This document shows, piece by piece, positions 32,386 through 43,947 of a stretch of DNA of 64,000 bases (position 1 is its first letter; every line of letters starts with the position of its first letter). The notes beneath the pieces are model-generated. The model saw only the letters and a list, made by a program, of their open reading frames with translations. It searched no databases and was not told the origin of the DNA. Made by a program: the position numbers and the translations under genes. The DNA comes from Ramlibacter rhizophilus (GTDB lineage: Bacteria > Pseudomonadota > Gammaproteobacteria > Burkholderiales > Burkholderiaceae_C). Location: NCBI RefSeq assembly GCF_004681965.1, contig NZ_SMLL01000010.1, forward strand, positions 1-64,000, given 5' to 3'.

Positions 32386-33302
32386 CGGCGGCCTCCCTTG
32401 GCGCCGGGCACCGGGTCGTCGGCGGGCGGGCGCGGCGGCAGCAGCGAGGCGGTGGGCTGCAGCACCATCACGTGGCGGGCGCCGGCGGCCAGGGCCAGCG
32501 GCGTGGCGTGGATGCGGGCGAAGGCGGTGTCCGCGCGGCGCTCGACCTTGTCGATCCGCGCCACCGGCAGGCCGGCCGGATAGACCCCGTCGATGCCGCT
32601 GGTGGTGAGCAGGTCGCCGGCCTTCACGTCGGCGCCCGCAGGCATGAAGCGCAGCTCCAGCGAGCCGACCTGGCTGCCGGACGGCTCGCCGTACACCACG
32701 CCGCGCACGCCGGTGCGGGCATTCAGGATGGGTGTGGCGTGGTCGCGGTCGGTGACCAGCGTGACCTCGCTGACCATGCCGTGCGCCCGCGTCACCTGGC
32801 CGAGCACGCCGCCTTCGTCGATCACCGGCGAGCCGGGCGCGATGCCCTGCGCCGCGCCCTTGTCGATGATCACCTTGCGGGTGTAGGGGTCGGGTGCGTC
32901 GTAGAGGACCTGGGCGGCCACGGCGGGCGCCTGGAGGCGTTCGCGCAGCTCGAGCAGCTTGCGCAGGCGCTCGTTTTCCTGTGCGAGCTGCTCGACCTGG
33001 TGCGCGCGCAGGGACTGCTCGGCCAGGCGGGCGCGGGCCTCGGTCTCGGCGGCCTGGGCGCTGCGCAAGGACTGGAAATAGCCGCCGGCGTACTGCACCG
33101 CCAGCACGGGGCGCATCGCCACCCACTGCACGGGGTAGAGCACGGTGGCCACCGCCGAGCGCAGCGGGCCGGTCACCTTGAAGCGGGTGTCGGCCACCAT
33201 GAGGAACAGCGCCAGGGCGCTGCACACCATCAGCTTGGACAGGGCCGAGGGGCCCTGCTTGAAGAACGGCGGGGGGGTTCTGTCCAGCGTACCGAGCGGC
33301 AT
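32382..33302 (-). CDS. mreC: Rod shape-determining protein MreC
   Basis: This 306-residue protein has an N-terminal membrane helix (about 20-45), a coiled coil (about 75-115, with AEQSLRAHQVEQLAQENERLRK in part) and the two beta domains with YDAPDPYTRKVIIDKGA and DHATPILNARTG. It sits in the periplasm and activates PBP2. The last ~25 residues are Pro-rich. It lies between mreB and mreD in the normal order. Confidence 0.94.
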   Translation of the reverse strand: MPLGTLDRTPPPFFKQGPSALSKLMVCSALALFLMVADTRFKVTGPLRSAVATVLYPVQWVAMRPVLAVQYAGGYFQSLRSAQAAETEARARLAEQSLRAHQVEQLAQENERLRKLLELRERLQAPAVAAQVLYDAPDPYTRKVIIDKGAAQGIAPGSPVIDEGGVLGQVTRAHGMVSEVTLVTDRDHATPILNARTGVRGVVYGEPSGSQVGSLELRFMPAGADVKAGDLLTTSGIDGVYPAGLPVARIDKVERRADTAFARIHATPLALAAGARHVMVLQPTASLLPPRPPADDPVPGAKGGRR

Positions 33303-33326
33303 CGCTGTCCTTGCGCGGTAGGGGGC

Positions 33327-34544
<1,218 letters not shown>

Positions 34545-34566
34545 CTATTTCCTTGGCTTGTTGCCC

Positions 34567-34866
34567 ATGGCACTGACCCCCGAAGACATCGGCCGCATCG
34601 CGCACCTGGCGCGGCTCGAACTCGATCCCGACGCGCAGGCCCGCATGCTGGCGCAGATCAACGGCTTCTTCGACATCGTCGAGCGGATGCGTGCGGTCGA
34701 CACCAGCGGCGTGGAGCCGCTGGCCCACCCCCTGGACGCCCTGGAGGAGGTCTCGCTGCGCCTGCGCGAGGACGTGGTGAGCGAGTCCGACCAGCGCGAG
34801 GCCAACCAGCGCAGCGCCCCGGCCGTCGAGCGCGGCCTCTTTCTCGTGCCCAAGGTGATCGAATGA
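34567..34866 (+). CDS. gatC: Asp/Glu-tRNA(Asn/Gln) amidotransferase subunit C
   Basis: This 99-residue protein has the GatC pattern [17 protein letters not shown] at the start and [23 protein letters not shown] later. GatC stabilises the GatA-GatB complex. In-frame TTG codons at 34558 and 34561 are weaker starts. It overlaps gatA by four bases. The operon implies that this organism makes Gln-tRNA and/or Asn-tRNA by transamidation. Confidence 0.95.
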   Translation: MALTPEDIGRIAHLARLELDPDAQARMLAQINGFFDIVERMRAVDTSGVEPLAHPLDALEEVSLRLREDVVSESDQREANQRSAPAVERGLFLVPKVIE

Positions 34867-36326
34867 GCGAACTGCACCACCTTGGCGTCACGGCGCTGGC
34901 GGCGGCCCTCGCGAAGCGCGAGGTCTCGGCCGTGGAGGCTGCGCAGCATTTCCTGGACCGCATCACGCGCCACCAGGACCTCGGCGCCTTCCTCGCCACC
35001 GACCCGGAAGTCTCCCTGGCGCAGGCCGCCGAGGCCGACCGCCGCATCGCGGCCGGCGACACCGCGCCGCTCCTGGGCGTGCCCATCGCGCACAAGGACA
35101 TCTTCGTCACCCGCGACTTTCCCACCACCGCCGGCTCGCGCATGCTGGCCGGCTACCGCTCGCCCTTCGACGCCACCGTGGTCACCCGCCTGGCCGAGGC
35201 CGGCGCGGTCACGCTGGGCAAGCTCAATTGCGACGAGTTCGCCATGGGCTCGGCCAACGAGAACTCGGCGTTCGGCCCGGTGCGCAACCCCTGGGACACG
35301 GGCCGCATTCCGGGCGGATCCTCCGGCGGCAGCGCCGCCGCGGTGGCCGCCGGCCTGGCCGCCGCCGTCACCGGCACGGACACGGGCGGCTCCATCCGCC
35401 AGCCGGCGTCCTTCTGCGGCATCACCGGCATCAAGCCCACCTACGGGCGCGCCTCGCGCTACGGCATGGTGGCCTTCGCCTCCAGCCTCGACCAGGCGGG
35501 GCCGATGGCCCGGTCGGCGCAGGATTGCGCGGTGCTGCTCTCGGCCCTCTGCGGCCCCGATCCGGACCGCGACTCGACCTCGCTGGACGTGCCGGCGGAG
35601 GACTTCGGCCGCGCGCTGGGCGATTCGCTGGAAGGGCTTCGCATCGGCGTGCCGCGCGAGTTCTTCGGCGAAGGCTTGGCGGTCGACGTGCGCGCCGCCA
35701 TCGACGCGGCGCTGGCCGAGTACCAGCGCCTGGGCGCCAGGCTGGTGGACATCTCGCTGCCTCGCACCGAACTGTCCATCCCGGTGTACTACATCATCGC
35801 GCCGGCCGAAGCCTCGTCCAACCTCTCGCGCTTCGACGGCGTGAAGTTCGGACACCGCGCCAAGGAGTACACGGACCTGCTGGACATGTACAAGAAGACC
35901 CGCGCCGAGGGCTTCGGCGACGAGGTCAAGCGCCGCATCATGATCGGCACCTACGTGCTCTCGCACGGCTATTACGACGCCTACTACCTGCAGGCGCAAA
36001 AGATCCGCCGCATGATCGCGGACGACTTCCGGGCAGCGTTCACGAATTGCGACCTCATCGCCGGCCCCGTGGCGCCCACGGTGGCCTGGAAGCTCGGCGA
36101 GCACGGCAACGACCCGCTGGCCGACTACCTGGCCGACATCTTCACCTTGCCCGGCTCGCTTGCGGGCCTGCCGGGCATGAGCATTCCCTGCGGCTTCGGC
36201 GAGGGCGGCATGCCGGTGGGCTTGCAGTTGATCGGCAACTACTTCGGCGAAGCCAAGCTCCTCAACGCGGCCCACCGCTTCCAGCAGGCCACCGACTTCC
36301 ACGCGCGCCGCCCCGAAGGGTTCTGA
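34863..36326 (+). CDS. gatA: Glutamyl-tRNA(Gln)/Asp-tRNA(Asn) amidotransferase subunit A
   Basis: This 487-residue amidase-signature protein has the catalytic Lys78 (PIAHKDIF), the Ser153 region in [10 protein letters not shown] and Ser177 in [11 protein letters not shown], the Ser-cisSer-Lys triad. It releases ammonia from glutamine for use by GatB. It lies four bases before gatB. Confidence 0.97.
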   Translation: MSELHHLGVTALAAALAKREVSAVEAAQHFLDRITRHQDLGAFLATDPEVSLAQAAEADRRIAAGDTAPLLGVPIAHKDIFVTRDFPTTAGSRMLAGYRSPFDATVVTRLAEAGAVTLGKLNCDEFAMGSANENSAFGPVRNPWDTGRIPGGSSGGSAAAVAAGLAAAVTGTDTGGSIRQPASFCGITGIKPTYGRASRYGMVAFASSLDQAGPMARSAQDCAVLLSALCGPDPDRDSTSLDVPAEDFGRALGDSLEGLRIGVPREFFGEGLAVDVRAAIDAALAEYQRLGARLVDISLPRTELSIPVYYIIAPAEASSNLSRFDGVKFGHRAKEYTDLLDMYKKTRAEGFGDEVKRRIMIGTYVLSHGYYDAYYLQAQKIRRMIADDFRAAFTNCDLIAGPVAPTVAWKLGEHGNDPLADYLADIFTLPGSLAGLPGMSIPCGFGEGGMPVGLQLIGNYFGEAKLLNAAHRFQQATDFHARRPEGF

Positions 36327-36330
36327 AGCC

Positions 36331-37779
<1,449 letters not shown>

Positions 37780-37795
37780 GGGGCGCTGCTATCGC

Positions 37796-38431
37796 CTAGT
37801 CGGTGCTGGCGCCCGGCTGCCGCCACAGCGCGAGCAACTGGCTTCGCATCTGCTCGAACTGTTGTTGCAGGCGCTGGTGCTCCTGCTGCTGGCTGGCCAG
37901 GAAACGCTGCTGCGCGCCCAGTTGCCGCTCGTTCTCCTCCAGGGCGTACTGCAGGCTGCCGGGGACGCGCGCGCGCTCGCCGGCTTTTGCATTCGCCTCG
38001 GCCTCCAGGCGGCGCCGGTCGGCGGCGAGGGCGGCGATCCGCTCACGGGCGCTCGCGATGATGCCGTCGACGCGGGCGAGCGTGGCGAGGCGTTCCTGGT
38101 CCAGTGATTCCGGGTTGGGAAAGCGCACCAGCAGGGCCCGCTGGCGCTGGCGCTCGTCGGCCTGGCGCTGGCGTTCCTCCGCTTCGGCCCGGGCCTTGGC
38201 TTCCAGGGCGGCACGTTCCGGCGCCGTGTAGGACGGCGGCAGCCGGCGCTTGACCGTGCCGTTCGGGGACAGCACGCGCTGCTCGCGGTCGATGCATTCG
38301 AGGATCGGCCGGTCCGAGGTCAGGGTGCGGCCCTGCGCGTCCACGCAGCTGAAGATCTGCTGCGCCCCGGCGGTGTTCGCGGCGCCCAGGACGGCAGCGG
38401 TGATGAGGGCGGCGGAGGTTGGGGAGCGCAT
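37796..38431 (-). CDS. DUF4124-type periplasmic protein
   Basis: This 211-residue protein has a signal peptide ending AGAQQ (about residues 1-23), then a DUF4124-like segment QQIFSCVDAQGRTLTSDRPI with two cysteines that may form a disulfide. It continues as a long charged helix rich in Glu, Arg, Gln and Ala (about 75-200), probably a coiled coil. The function is unknown. The open frame extends upstream into pyrE, but the ATG at 38431 gives a proper signal peptide. It lies 13 bases after pyrE. Confidence 0.82.
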   Translation of the reverse strand: MRSPTSAALITAAVLGAANTAGAQQIFSCVDAQGRTLTSDRPILECIDREQRVLSPNGTVKRRLPPSYTAPERAALEAKARAEAEERQRQADERQRQRALLVRFPNPESLDQERLATLARVDGIIASARERIAALAADRRRLEAEANAKAGERARVPGSLQYALEENERQLGAQQRFLASQQQEHQRLQQQFEQMRSQLLALWRQPGASTD

Positions 38432-38444
38432 GCTTCGTGGCAGG

Positions 38445-39128
38445 TCAGTCGATGACGCCGTACCGTTCGCGGTAGGCCAGCACCGCGGCGTGGTGCGTGC
38501 CCAGCGCGTCGGCGGCCTGGCGCTGCAGATAGTCCAGCAGGTCGGCCAGCCTGGCAATCGCACAGACCTGCAGCCCCAGCCGGTCGCGGACGTATTGCAC
38601 GGCGCTGTGGTCCACGTCGCGGCCGTCCTCGGTCGCCTTCTCCTGGCGGTCCAGCGCGATGGCCATGGCGTGGGGCGTCGCGCCGGCCGATTGGATGAGG
38701 GCGATGGACTCGCGTGCCGCCGTGCCCGCCGACATGACGTCGTCCACGATCAGCACCCGCCCGCGCAGGGGCGCGCCCACCAGCGTGCCGCCTTCGCCGT
38801 GGTCCTTGGCTTCCTTGCGGTTGTAGGCGAAGGGCACGTTGCGCCCCAGGCGCGCGAGCTCGATCGCCACGGCCGCGGCCAGCGGGATGCCCTTGTAGGC
38901 GGGGCCGAACAGCATGTCGAACTCGACGCCCGAAGCCACGATGCGGCGTGCATAGAATTGCGCCAGCCGGCCGAGCTTGGCGCCGTCGTCGAAGAGCCCG
39001 GCGTTGAAGAAATAGGGCGAATCGCGGCCCGCCTTGGTGCGGAACTGCCCGAAGCGCAGTACGCCGGCCTCCACCGCAAACTGCACGAACTCCTGCGCCA
39101 GCGCGTCCTGGCCCTCACCTGCCGCCAT
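38445..39128 (-). CDS. pyrE: Orotate phosphoribosyltransferase
   Basis: This 227-residue protein has the PRPP-binding motif RVLIVDDVMSAGTA and the substrate region SPYFFNAGLF and AYKGIPLAAAVA, normal for PyrE. It makes OMP from orotate in pyrimidine synthesis. The ATG at 39128 has AAGGA upstream. That start shares the palindrome CATG with the divergent exonuclease ATG, so each gene's ribosome site lies in the other gene. Confidence 0.96.
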   Translation of the reverse strand: MAAGEGQDALAQEFVQFAVEAGVLRFGQFRTKAGRDSPYFFNAGLFDDGAKLGRLAQFYARRIVASGVEFDMLFGPAYKGIPLAAAVAIELARLGRNVPFAYNRKEAKDHGEGGTLVGAPLRGRVLIVDDVMSAGTAARESIALIQSAGATPHAMAIALDRQEKATEDGRDVDHSAVQYVRDRLGLQVCAIARLADLLDYLQRQAADALGTHHAAVLAYRERYGVID

Positions 39129-39933
39129 GGGAAAAGATTCCTTGTTCACGCTCACCAGCCTCAACCTGAACGGCATCCGTTCGGCCACGAGCAAAGGGCT
39201 GGAGGCCTGGCTGGCCAAGAGCCGGCCCGATTGTATTTGCGTGCAGGAGGTCAAGGCCCAGGCCTGCGACCTGGAAGGCCGCTTCGAGGAGCTGGCGGGC
39301 TTGCGCGGGCACTTCCACTGCGCCGAGAAGAAGGGCTATTCGGGTGTCGGCATCTACAGCCGCCGCGAGCCCAGCGACGTGGTCGTCGGCTGGGACGGCG
39401 GCGAGTTCGACGCCGAGGGTCGCTATGTGGAATTGCGCTTCGACACGCCGGCACGCCGCCTGTCGATCATCAGCGCCTACTTCCCCTCCGGCTCCTCGGG
39501 CGAGGAGCGGCAACAGGCCAAGTTCCGCTTCCTCGCCGGCTTCGAGCCGCACCTGGCGCGCCTGAAGTCACAGCGCGAGTTCATCCTCTGCGGCGACATC
39601 AACATCGCCCACCGGAAGGAAGACCTGAAGAACTGGCGCGGCAACCAGAAGAACAGCGGCTTCCTGCCCGAGGAGCGCGATTGGATGTCCAGGCTGCTGT
39701 CGGATACCGGCCTCGTGGACGTGTACCGGCGCCTGCAGCCGGACACCACCGAGGCCTGCTACACGTGGTGGAGCAACCGCGGCCAGGCCTATGCCAAGAA
39801 CGTGGGCTGGCGGCTGGACTACCACCTTGCCACGCCGGCCCTCGGCGCGCTGGCGCGTGCCGAGGCCATCTACAAGGCGGAAAGGTTCTCCGACCACGCG
39901 CCGATCACCATCGGCTACGAGCTCACCCTCTGA
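39127..39933 (+). CDS. Exodeoxyribonuclease III (ExoA/XthA family)
   Basis: This protein of up to 268 residues has the exonuclease III/AP-endonuclease signatures LNLNGIRSA, VQEVKAQ, ILCGDINIAH and the C-terminal SDHAPI. It acts in base-excision repair at abasic sites. The ATG at 39127 overlaps the pyrE ATG on the other strand and has no Shine-Dalgarno; a TTG at 39142, after GGGAAAAGA, would give the usual family N-terminus (LFTLTSLNLNG) and may be the true start. Confidence 0.93.
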   Translation: MGKDSLFTLTSLNLNGIRSATSKGLEAWLAKSRPDCICVQEVKAQACDLEGRFEELAGLRGHFHCAEKKGYSGVGIYSRREPSDVVVGWDGGEFDAEGRYVELRFDTPARRLSIISAYFPSGSSGEERQQAKFRFLAGFEPHLARLKSQREFILCGDINIAHRKEDLKNWRGNQKNSGFLPEERDWMSRLLSDTGLVDVYRRLQPDTTEACYTWWSNRGQAYAKNVGWRLDYHLATPALGALARAEAIYKAERFSDHAPITIGYELTL

Positions 39934-40655
39934 AGCTGGATGGCGGTGTTCGGCACGGACGCACGCGTTTCGAGCGCGTGGTCGGAATCGTCCAGGGCCA
40001 GTTCCGCGATCGAGCCGAGCTTGTCCTTGTACGCGCTGACCTGGGGCGCCGTGAACTTCCCCTGGCTGGCTTCGCCCAAGGCATCGAAGCGCCGCTTGAA
40101 GGCCAGCGTGACATTGATCCGCTCGGCCAGCGAAAGCCGCGGCGGCGCCAGGCGAGCGAGTTCGAGCAGGGCCAGGGCGCATTCGTCCCAGGGATAGCCG
40201 CAGGTCTCGCCCAGGCGGACGATCTGCGCACCCAGCGTCTCCACGGCCTCGCGGGTCGCCGGCGGCAGCGCCCCCAGGCCCAGTCCTGCCGCGGCCGACA
40301 GCACGTGCAGCGGCTGCAGCCGGTCGGGGTGGCGGCGCTGCAAGGCCGTGAGCTGGTCGATGGAGGCGGCCACGGCTGCGGCGTCGCGCGGACGTTGGTT
40401 CGCGAGGGTTACGAGATGGTAGACCTGGTCCACGGGTGAGGCCGTTGCGACCGGGGACACGCTTGTGCGCTTGGAATTCGCTGCGCCTGCGGCTGCAATG
40501 GTCGCCGTGCGGCTGAACAAATGCTTGATGCTGGTCGATGACGCCGTGCCCTGGCCACAGGCCGTTCGGCGGGGCGGCGTGCCGGCCTTCTTTTCGGAAG
40601 GGAGGCAAGGGGCTAGACGTCGTGCGGCCGGAGCGGCCAAAGGGGAAAGCAACAT
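39915..40655 (-). CDS. Uncharacterised protein
   Basis: No family was recognised. The C-terminal ~170 residues (from VDQVYHLVTLANQRPRD) look like a real soluble helical protein, with Leu/Ala-rich helices, a single Cys and GYPWDECALALLELARL. The first ~65 residues, by contrast, are Arg/Pro/Ala low-complexity and precede good coding character. True translation may begin at a GTG near 40460 or 40433 rather than at the ATG at 40655, which lacks a ribosome site. The 3' end overlaps the exonuclease gene by 19 bases. Confidence 0.55.
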   Translation of the reverse strand: MLLSPLAAPAARRLAPCLPSEKKAGTPPRRTACGQGTASSTSIKHLFSRTATIAAAGAANSKRTSVSPVATASPVDQVYHLVTLANQRPRDAAAVAASIDQLTALQRRHPDRLQPLHVLSAAAGLGLGALPPATREAVETLGAQIVRLGETCGYPWDECALALLELARLAPPRLSLAERINVTLAFKRRFDALGEASQGKFTAPQVSAYKDKLGSIAELALDDSDHALETRASVPNTAIQLQRVSS

Positions 40656-40758
40656 CGGAGGGATCGCTTACGGATGAGCTGGAACGGACGCGCAGCGTAA
40701 GCACCTTCTGGCGACATTCCCTTCGCGTTCCTGAATGGCGCGAGTGGCCGGCCGTCGT

Positions 40759-40775
40759 TGCACTAATTCGGTGCT
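40759..40775. promoter_or_regulatory. NtrC-like binding site upstream of gdhA
   Basis: TGCACTAATTCGGTGCT has the GCAC-N7-GTGC dyad of NtrC sites (the E. coli glnA sites have the same spacing and nearly the same bases). It lies about 105 bases before gdhA, a nitrogen-assimilation gene, so nitrogen control is plausible. A second small palindrome, GGTGCGCACC, lies at 40790-40799. Confidence 0.55.
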
Positions 40776-40779
40776 GATG

Positions 40780-40794
40780 GGGCATCTATGGTGC
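40780..40794 (+). promoter_or_regulatory. Possible sigma-54 -24/-12 element for gdhA
   Basis: GGGCA at 40780 and GTGC ending at 40794 place the invariant GG (40781-40782) and GC (40793-40794) exactly ten bases apart and match 7 of 10 bases of TGGCAC-N5-TTGC. It is only five bases past the NtrC-like site, which is closer than the normal enhancer distance. Nothing else in 40656-40878 was recognised. Confidence 0.3.
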
Positions 40795-40878
40795 GCACCT
40801 GCACGGAAACGGATCGGGATGGCACCGGGTTAGGGCAAGATCGCGTGCTTTCGACCACGCCCCAGCAACCCACCAACG

Positions 40879-42222
40879 ATGAAATACGCCTCCAGCCACG
40901 ACTTCCTGGCCCATGTCGCCGATCGCAACCCGGGCCAGCCGGAATTCCTGCAAGCCGTCTCCGAAGTCATCGACAGCCTCTGGCCCTTCATCGCCGAGCA
41001 TCCGAAATACGCCGAGCACGGCCTGCTGGACCGGCTGATCGAGCCTGAGCGGGTCGTCATGTTCCGCGTGTCCTGGGTCAACGACCGGGGCGAGGTGGAG
41101 GTGAACCGCGGCTATCGCATCCAGCACAGCATGGCCATTGGCCCGTACAAGGGCGGCCTGCGCTTCCACCCCTCGGTCAATCTCTCCATCCTCAAGTTCC
41201 TGGCGTTCGAGCAGACCTTCAAGAACGCCTTGACCACGCTGCCCATGGGCGGCGGCAAGGGTGGCGCCGACTTCGACCCCAAGGGGCGCAGCCCCGGCGA
41301 GGTGATGCGCTTCTGCCAGGCTTTTGCAACGGAGCTGTTCCGCCACGTGGGCGCCGACACGGACGTGCCAGCCGGCGACATCGGCGTCGGCGGGCGCGAG
41401 GTCGGCTTCATCGCCGGCATGGTCAAGAAGCTCACCAACCGCGCCGACTGCGTCTTCACCGGCAAGGGCCTGTCCTTCGGGGGTTCCCTGATCCGGCCGG
41501 AGGCCACGGGCTACGGCACCGTCTATTTCGCCGAGGAGATGCTCAGGCAGAAGGGCATGAGTTTCGAGGGCCTGCGCGTGAGCGTCTCCGGCTCGGGCAA
41601 TGTGGCGCAGTACGCGGTGGAAAAGGCCATGGCCCTGGGTGCCAGGGTGGTCACCGTGTCCGACTCCAGCGGCACGGTGGTCGACGAAGCGGGCTTCACG
41701 CCGGCCAAGCTGGCCGAGCTCATGGAGGTCAAGAACCACCTCTATGGCCGCGTGAGCGACTATGCGCAGCGCGCCGGCGTGGCGTTTCATGCGGACCTGC
41801 GTCCCTGGAACGTTCCGGTGGACGTTGCGCTGCCCTGCGCCACCCAGAACGAGCTGGGCCAGGACGATGCGCGCACGCTCGTGAAGAATGGCGTGAAATG
41901 CGTGGCCGAGGGTGCCAACATGCCCTCCACCCTGGAGGCCGTGAAGGTGTTCGAGGAAGCCGGCGTGCTCTTCGCGCCGGGCAAGGCCAGCAACGCGGGC
42001 GGAGTCGCCACCTCGGGCCTGGAGATGAGCCAGAACGCGATGCGCCTGTCCTGGCCGCGGGAAGAGGTGGACGCGCGCCTGCACTCCATCATGCGCAGCA
42101 TCCACGCGATGTGCGTGCGCCACGGCACGCGTGCCGACGGCAGCGTCAGCTACGTGGACGGCGCCAACGTGGCGGGCTTCGTGAAGGTGGCCGACGCGAT
42201 GCTGGCGCAGGGCGTGGTCTGA
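40879..42222 (+). CDS. gdhA: NADP-specific glutamate dehydrogenase
   Basis: This 447-residue hexameric-type GDH has the catalytic region LPMGGGKGGADFDPKG, the substrate motif GPYKGGLRFHPSVN and the cofactor fold with SVSGSGNVAQYAVEKA. The length and the Ser/Asp pattern after the Rossmann glycines suit the NADP-dependent biosynthetic enzyme. It converts 2-oxoglutarate and ammonia to glutamate. The NtrC-like site upstream suggests nitrogen regulation. Confidence 0.95.
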   Translation: MKYASSHDFLAHVADRNPGQPEFLQAVSEVIDSLWPFIAEHPKYAEHGLLDRLIEPERVVMFRVSWVNDRGEVEVNRGYRIQHSMAIGPYKGGLRFHPSVNLSILKFLAFEQTFKNALTTLPMGGGKGGADFDPKGRSPGEVMRFCQAFATELFRHVGADTDVPAGDIGVGGREVGFIAGMVKKLTNRADCVFTGKGLSFGGSLIRPEATGYGTVYFAEEMLRQKGMSFEGLRVSVSGSGNVAQYAVEKAMALGARVVTVSDSSGTVVDEAGFTPAKLAELMEVKNHLYGRVSDYAQRAGVAFHADLRPWNVPVDVALPCATQNELGQDDARTLVKNGVKCVAEGANMPSTLEAVKVFEEAGVLFAPGKASNAGGVATSGLEMSQNAMRLSWPREEVDARLHSIMRSIHAMCVRHGTRADGSVSYVDGANVAGFVKVADAMLAQGVV

Positions 42223-42247
42223 AGCCGCAGTGGGCGCCGCAAGGCGC

Positions 42248-43720
42248 TCAGTGACCGGGCGCCAGCTGCGCGAGCGGCTTGTCGTGCACGCCGAAGCGCG
42301 CGACCAGGCTTGCGCTCGCCTCGTTCAGCCCCAGCACCTGCACCTGTGCGCCCGAGCGGCGTAGCTTCAGCACCACCTTGTCCAGCGCCGCGACGGCGGT
42401 GATGTCCCACAGGTGCGCCCGGCTCACGTCGATGCTCACCACGTCCACCGGTTCGGAGAAGTCGAACGCGTTCGCGAAGCGTTCGGCACTCGCGAAGAAC
42501 ACCTGGCCGCTGACCTCGTAGTGACGGCTGGCGCCGGTGTCCAGCGCGCGCACCTGCAGCAGGCGGTCCACCTTGCCCGCGAAGAACACGCCCGAGAGCA
42601 GCACGCCCACGAGCACGCCCTGCGCGAGGTCGTGCGTGGCCACCGTCACGGCCACCGTGGCCAGCATCACCACGCTGGAGCTGCGCGGCGTCTGGCGCAG
42701 CCGGCGCACGGAGTTCCAGTCGAAGGTGCCGATGGAGACCATGATCATCACCGCCACCAGCGCGGCCATCGGGATGCGACTGACCCATTCCCCGAGGAAG
42801 ACCACCATCACCAGCAGCACCACGCCGGCCGTCAGGGTGGACAGGCGCCCACGCCCGCCCGATTTCACGTTGATGACCGACTGGCCGATCATGGCGCAGC
42901 CGGCCATGCCGCCGATGAAGCCGGTGGCGAGGTTGGCCACGCCCTGGCCCACGCATTCGCGGTTCTTGTCGCTGCGGGTGTCGGTCATGTCGTCCACGAT
43001 GGTGGCGGTCATGAGCGACTCCAGCAGCCCGACCACGGTGAGCGTGAGCGAGTAGGGCAGGATGATCTGCAGCGTCTGCCAGGTCAGCGGCACGTCGGGC
43101 AGCAGGAAGACCGGCAGGCTGTCGGGCAGCGCACCCATGTCGCCCACGGTGCGGATGTCCAGGTCCAGGGCCAGGGCGACGCCGGTGAGCACCACGATGG
43201 CCACCAGCGGCGAGGGCACCGCGCGTGTGATGCGGGGCAGGCCGTAGATGATGGCCAGGCCCGCGGCGGTCACGGCATAGACGTGCCAGGTGACGTTGGT
43301 CAGCTCGGGCAGCTGCGCGAGGAAAATGAGGATGGCCAGCGCGTTCACGAAGCCGGTGACCACTGAGCGCGAAACGAAGCGCATGAGGCGGCCGAGCTTC
43401 AGCCAGCCGGCCGCGATCTGCAGCACCCCCGTGAGCACGGTGGCTGCGAGCAGGTACTGCAGCCCGTGCTCCTTGACCAGCGAGGCCATCACCAGCGCCA
43501 TGGCGCCGGTGGCCGCGGAGATCATGCCGGGGCGGCCGCCCGTGAAGGCGATGATCGTGGCGATGGAGAAGGACGCGTAGAGGCCGACGGCCGGGTCCAC
43601 CCCCGCGATGATGGAAAAGGCGATGGCCTCGGGGATGAGCGCCAGGGCCACGACCAGGCCGGCGAGCAGGTCCTTGCGGCTATTGGAGAACCAGTCCTGC
43701 CGGATGTGTTGGAAGTGCAT
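42248..43720 (-). CDS. SulP family anion transporter with STAS domain
   Basis: This 490-residue protein has about 10-12 membrane helices, the SulP pattern [20 protein letters not shown] near the N-terminus (in part) and [23 protein letters not shown] in the core (in part). A C-terminal STAS domain (about 410-485) includes [21 protein letters not shown]. Family members carry sulfate, bicarbonate or dicarboxylates; the substrate is not evident. The start at ATG 43720 is preferred over codons further up. It converges on gdhA with 25 bases between. Confidence 0.92.
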   Translation of the reverse strand: MHFQHIRQDWFSNSRKDLLAGLVVALALIPEAIAFSIIAGVDPAVGLYASFSIATIIAFTGGRPGMISAATGAMALVMASLVKEHGLQYLLAATVLTGVLQIAAGWLKLGRLMRFVSRSVVTGFVNALAILIFLAQLPELTNVTWHVYAVTAAGLAIIYGLPRITRAVPSPLVAIVVLTGVALALDLDIRTVGDMGALPDSLPVFLLPDVPLTWQTLQIILPYSLTLTVVGLLESLMTATIVDDMTDTRSDKNRECVGQGVANLATGFIGGMAGCAMIGQSVINVKSGGRGRLSTLTAGVVLLVMVVFLGEWVSRIPMAALVAVMIMVSIGTFDWNSVRRLRQTPRSSSVVMLATVAVTVATHDLAQGVLVGVLLSGVFFAGKVDRLLQVRALDTGASRHYEVSGQVFFASAERFANAFDFSEPVDVVSIDVSRAHLWDITAVAALDKVVLKLRRSGAQVQVLGLNEASASLVARFGVHDKPLAQLAPGH

Positions 43721-43738
43721 TGGAAAGAAGAAAAGCAA

Positions 43739-43947
43739 GGGTCAGGCCCACCGGGGGCGGCCTGGGGGAATCTGGAACGGGCGCCGCGGCGGCGCGGCGT
43801 TCTGTGGAAGAAGGGGAGGCAGCGGCGGACGGCCCCTCAGGGCGGCGTCACCGAGCAGAAGTACCCGCGCGGCAGGCCTGCGCCGCGGTAGGAGAGCGGG
43901 CGCCTGTCGACGCGGATGCGGGTCATGGCGCGGTCTACGGACGTGCT
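43739..43947. other. Gene-free GC-rich interval with inverted repeats
   Basis: This 209-base gap between the SulP and Rep genes has no convincing gene. It holds several imperfect inverted repeats (for example GACGGCCCC with GGGCGGCGTC around 43831-43852, and GGGCGCCGCGGCGGCGCG at about 43780) and runs of G and C. The layout looks like a dispersed intergenic element rather than a promoter region, but no second copy lies in this window. Confidence 0.4.

Noticed and set aside
40833-40855. TGGCAC followed by GGGC upstream of gdhA as a sigma-54 promoter
   Set aside because: The GG to GC spacing is 12 rather than the required 10 bases.
42231-42250. Hairpin TGGGCGCC-GCAA-GGCGCTCA after gdhA as a terminator
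   Set aside because: There is no T run and it includes a wobble pair; it overlaps the SulP gene end, so it was not listed.
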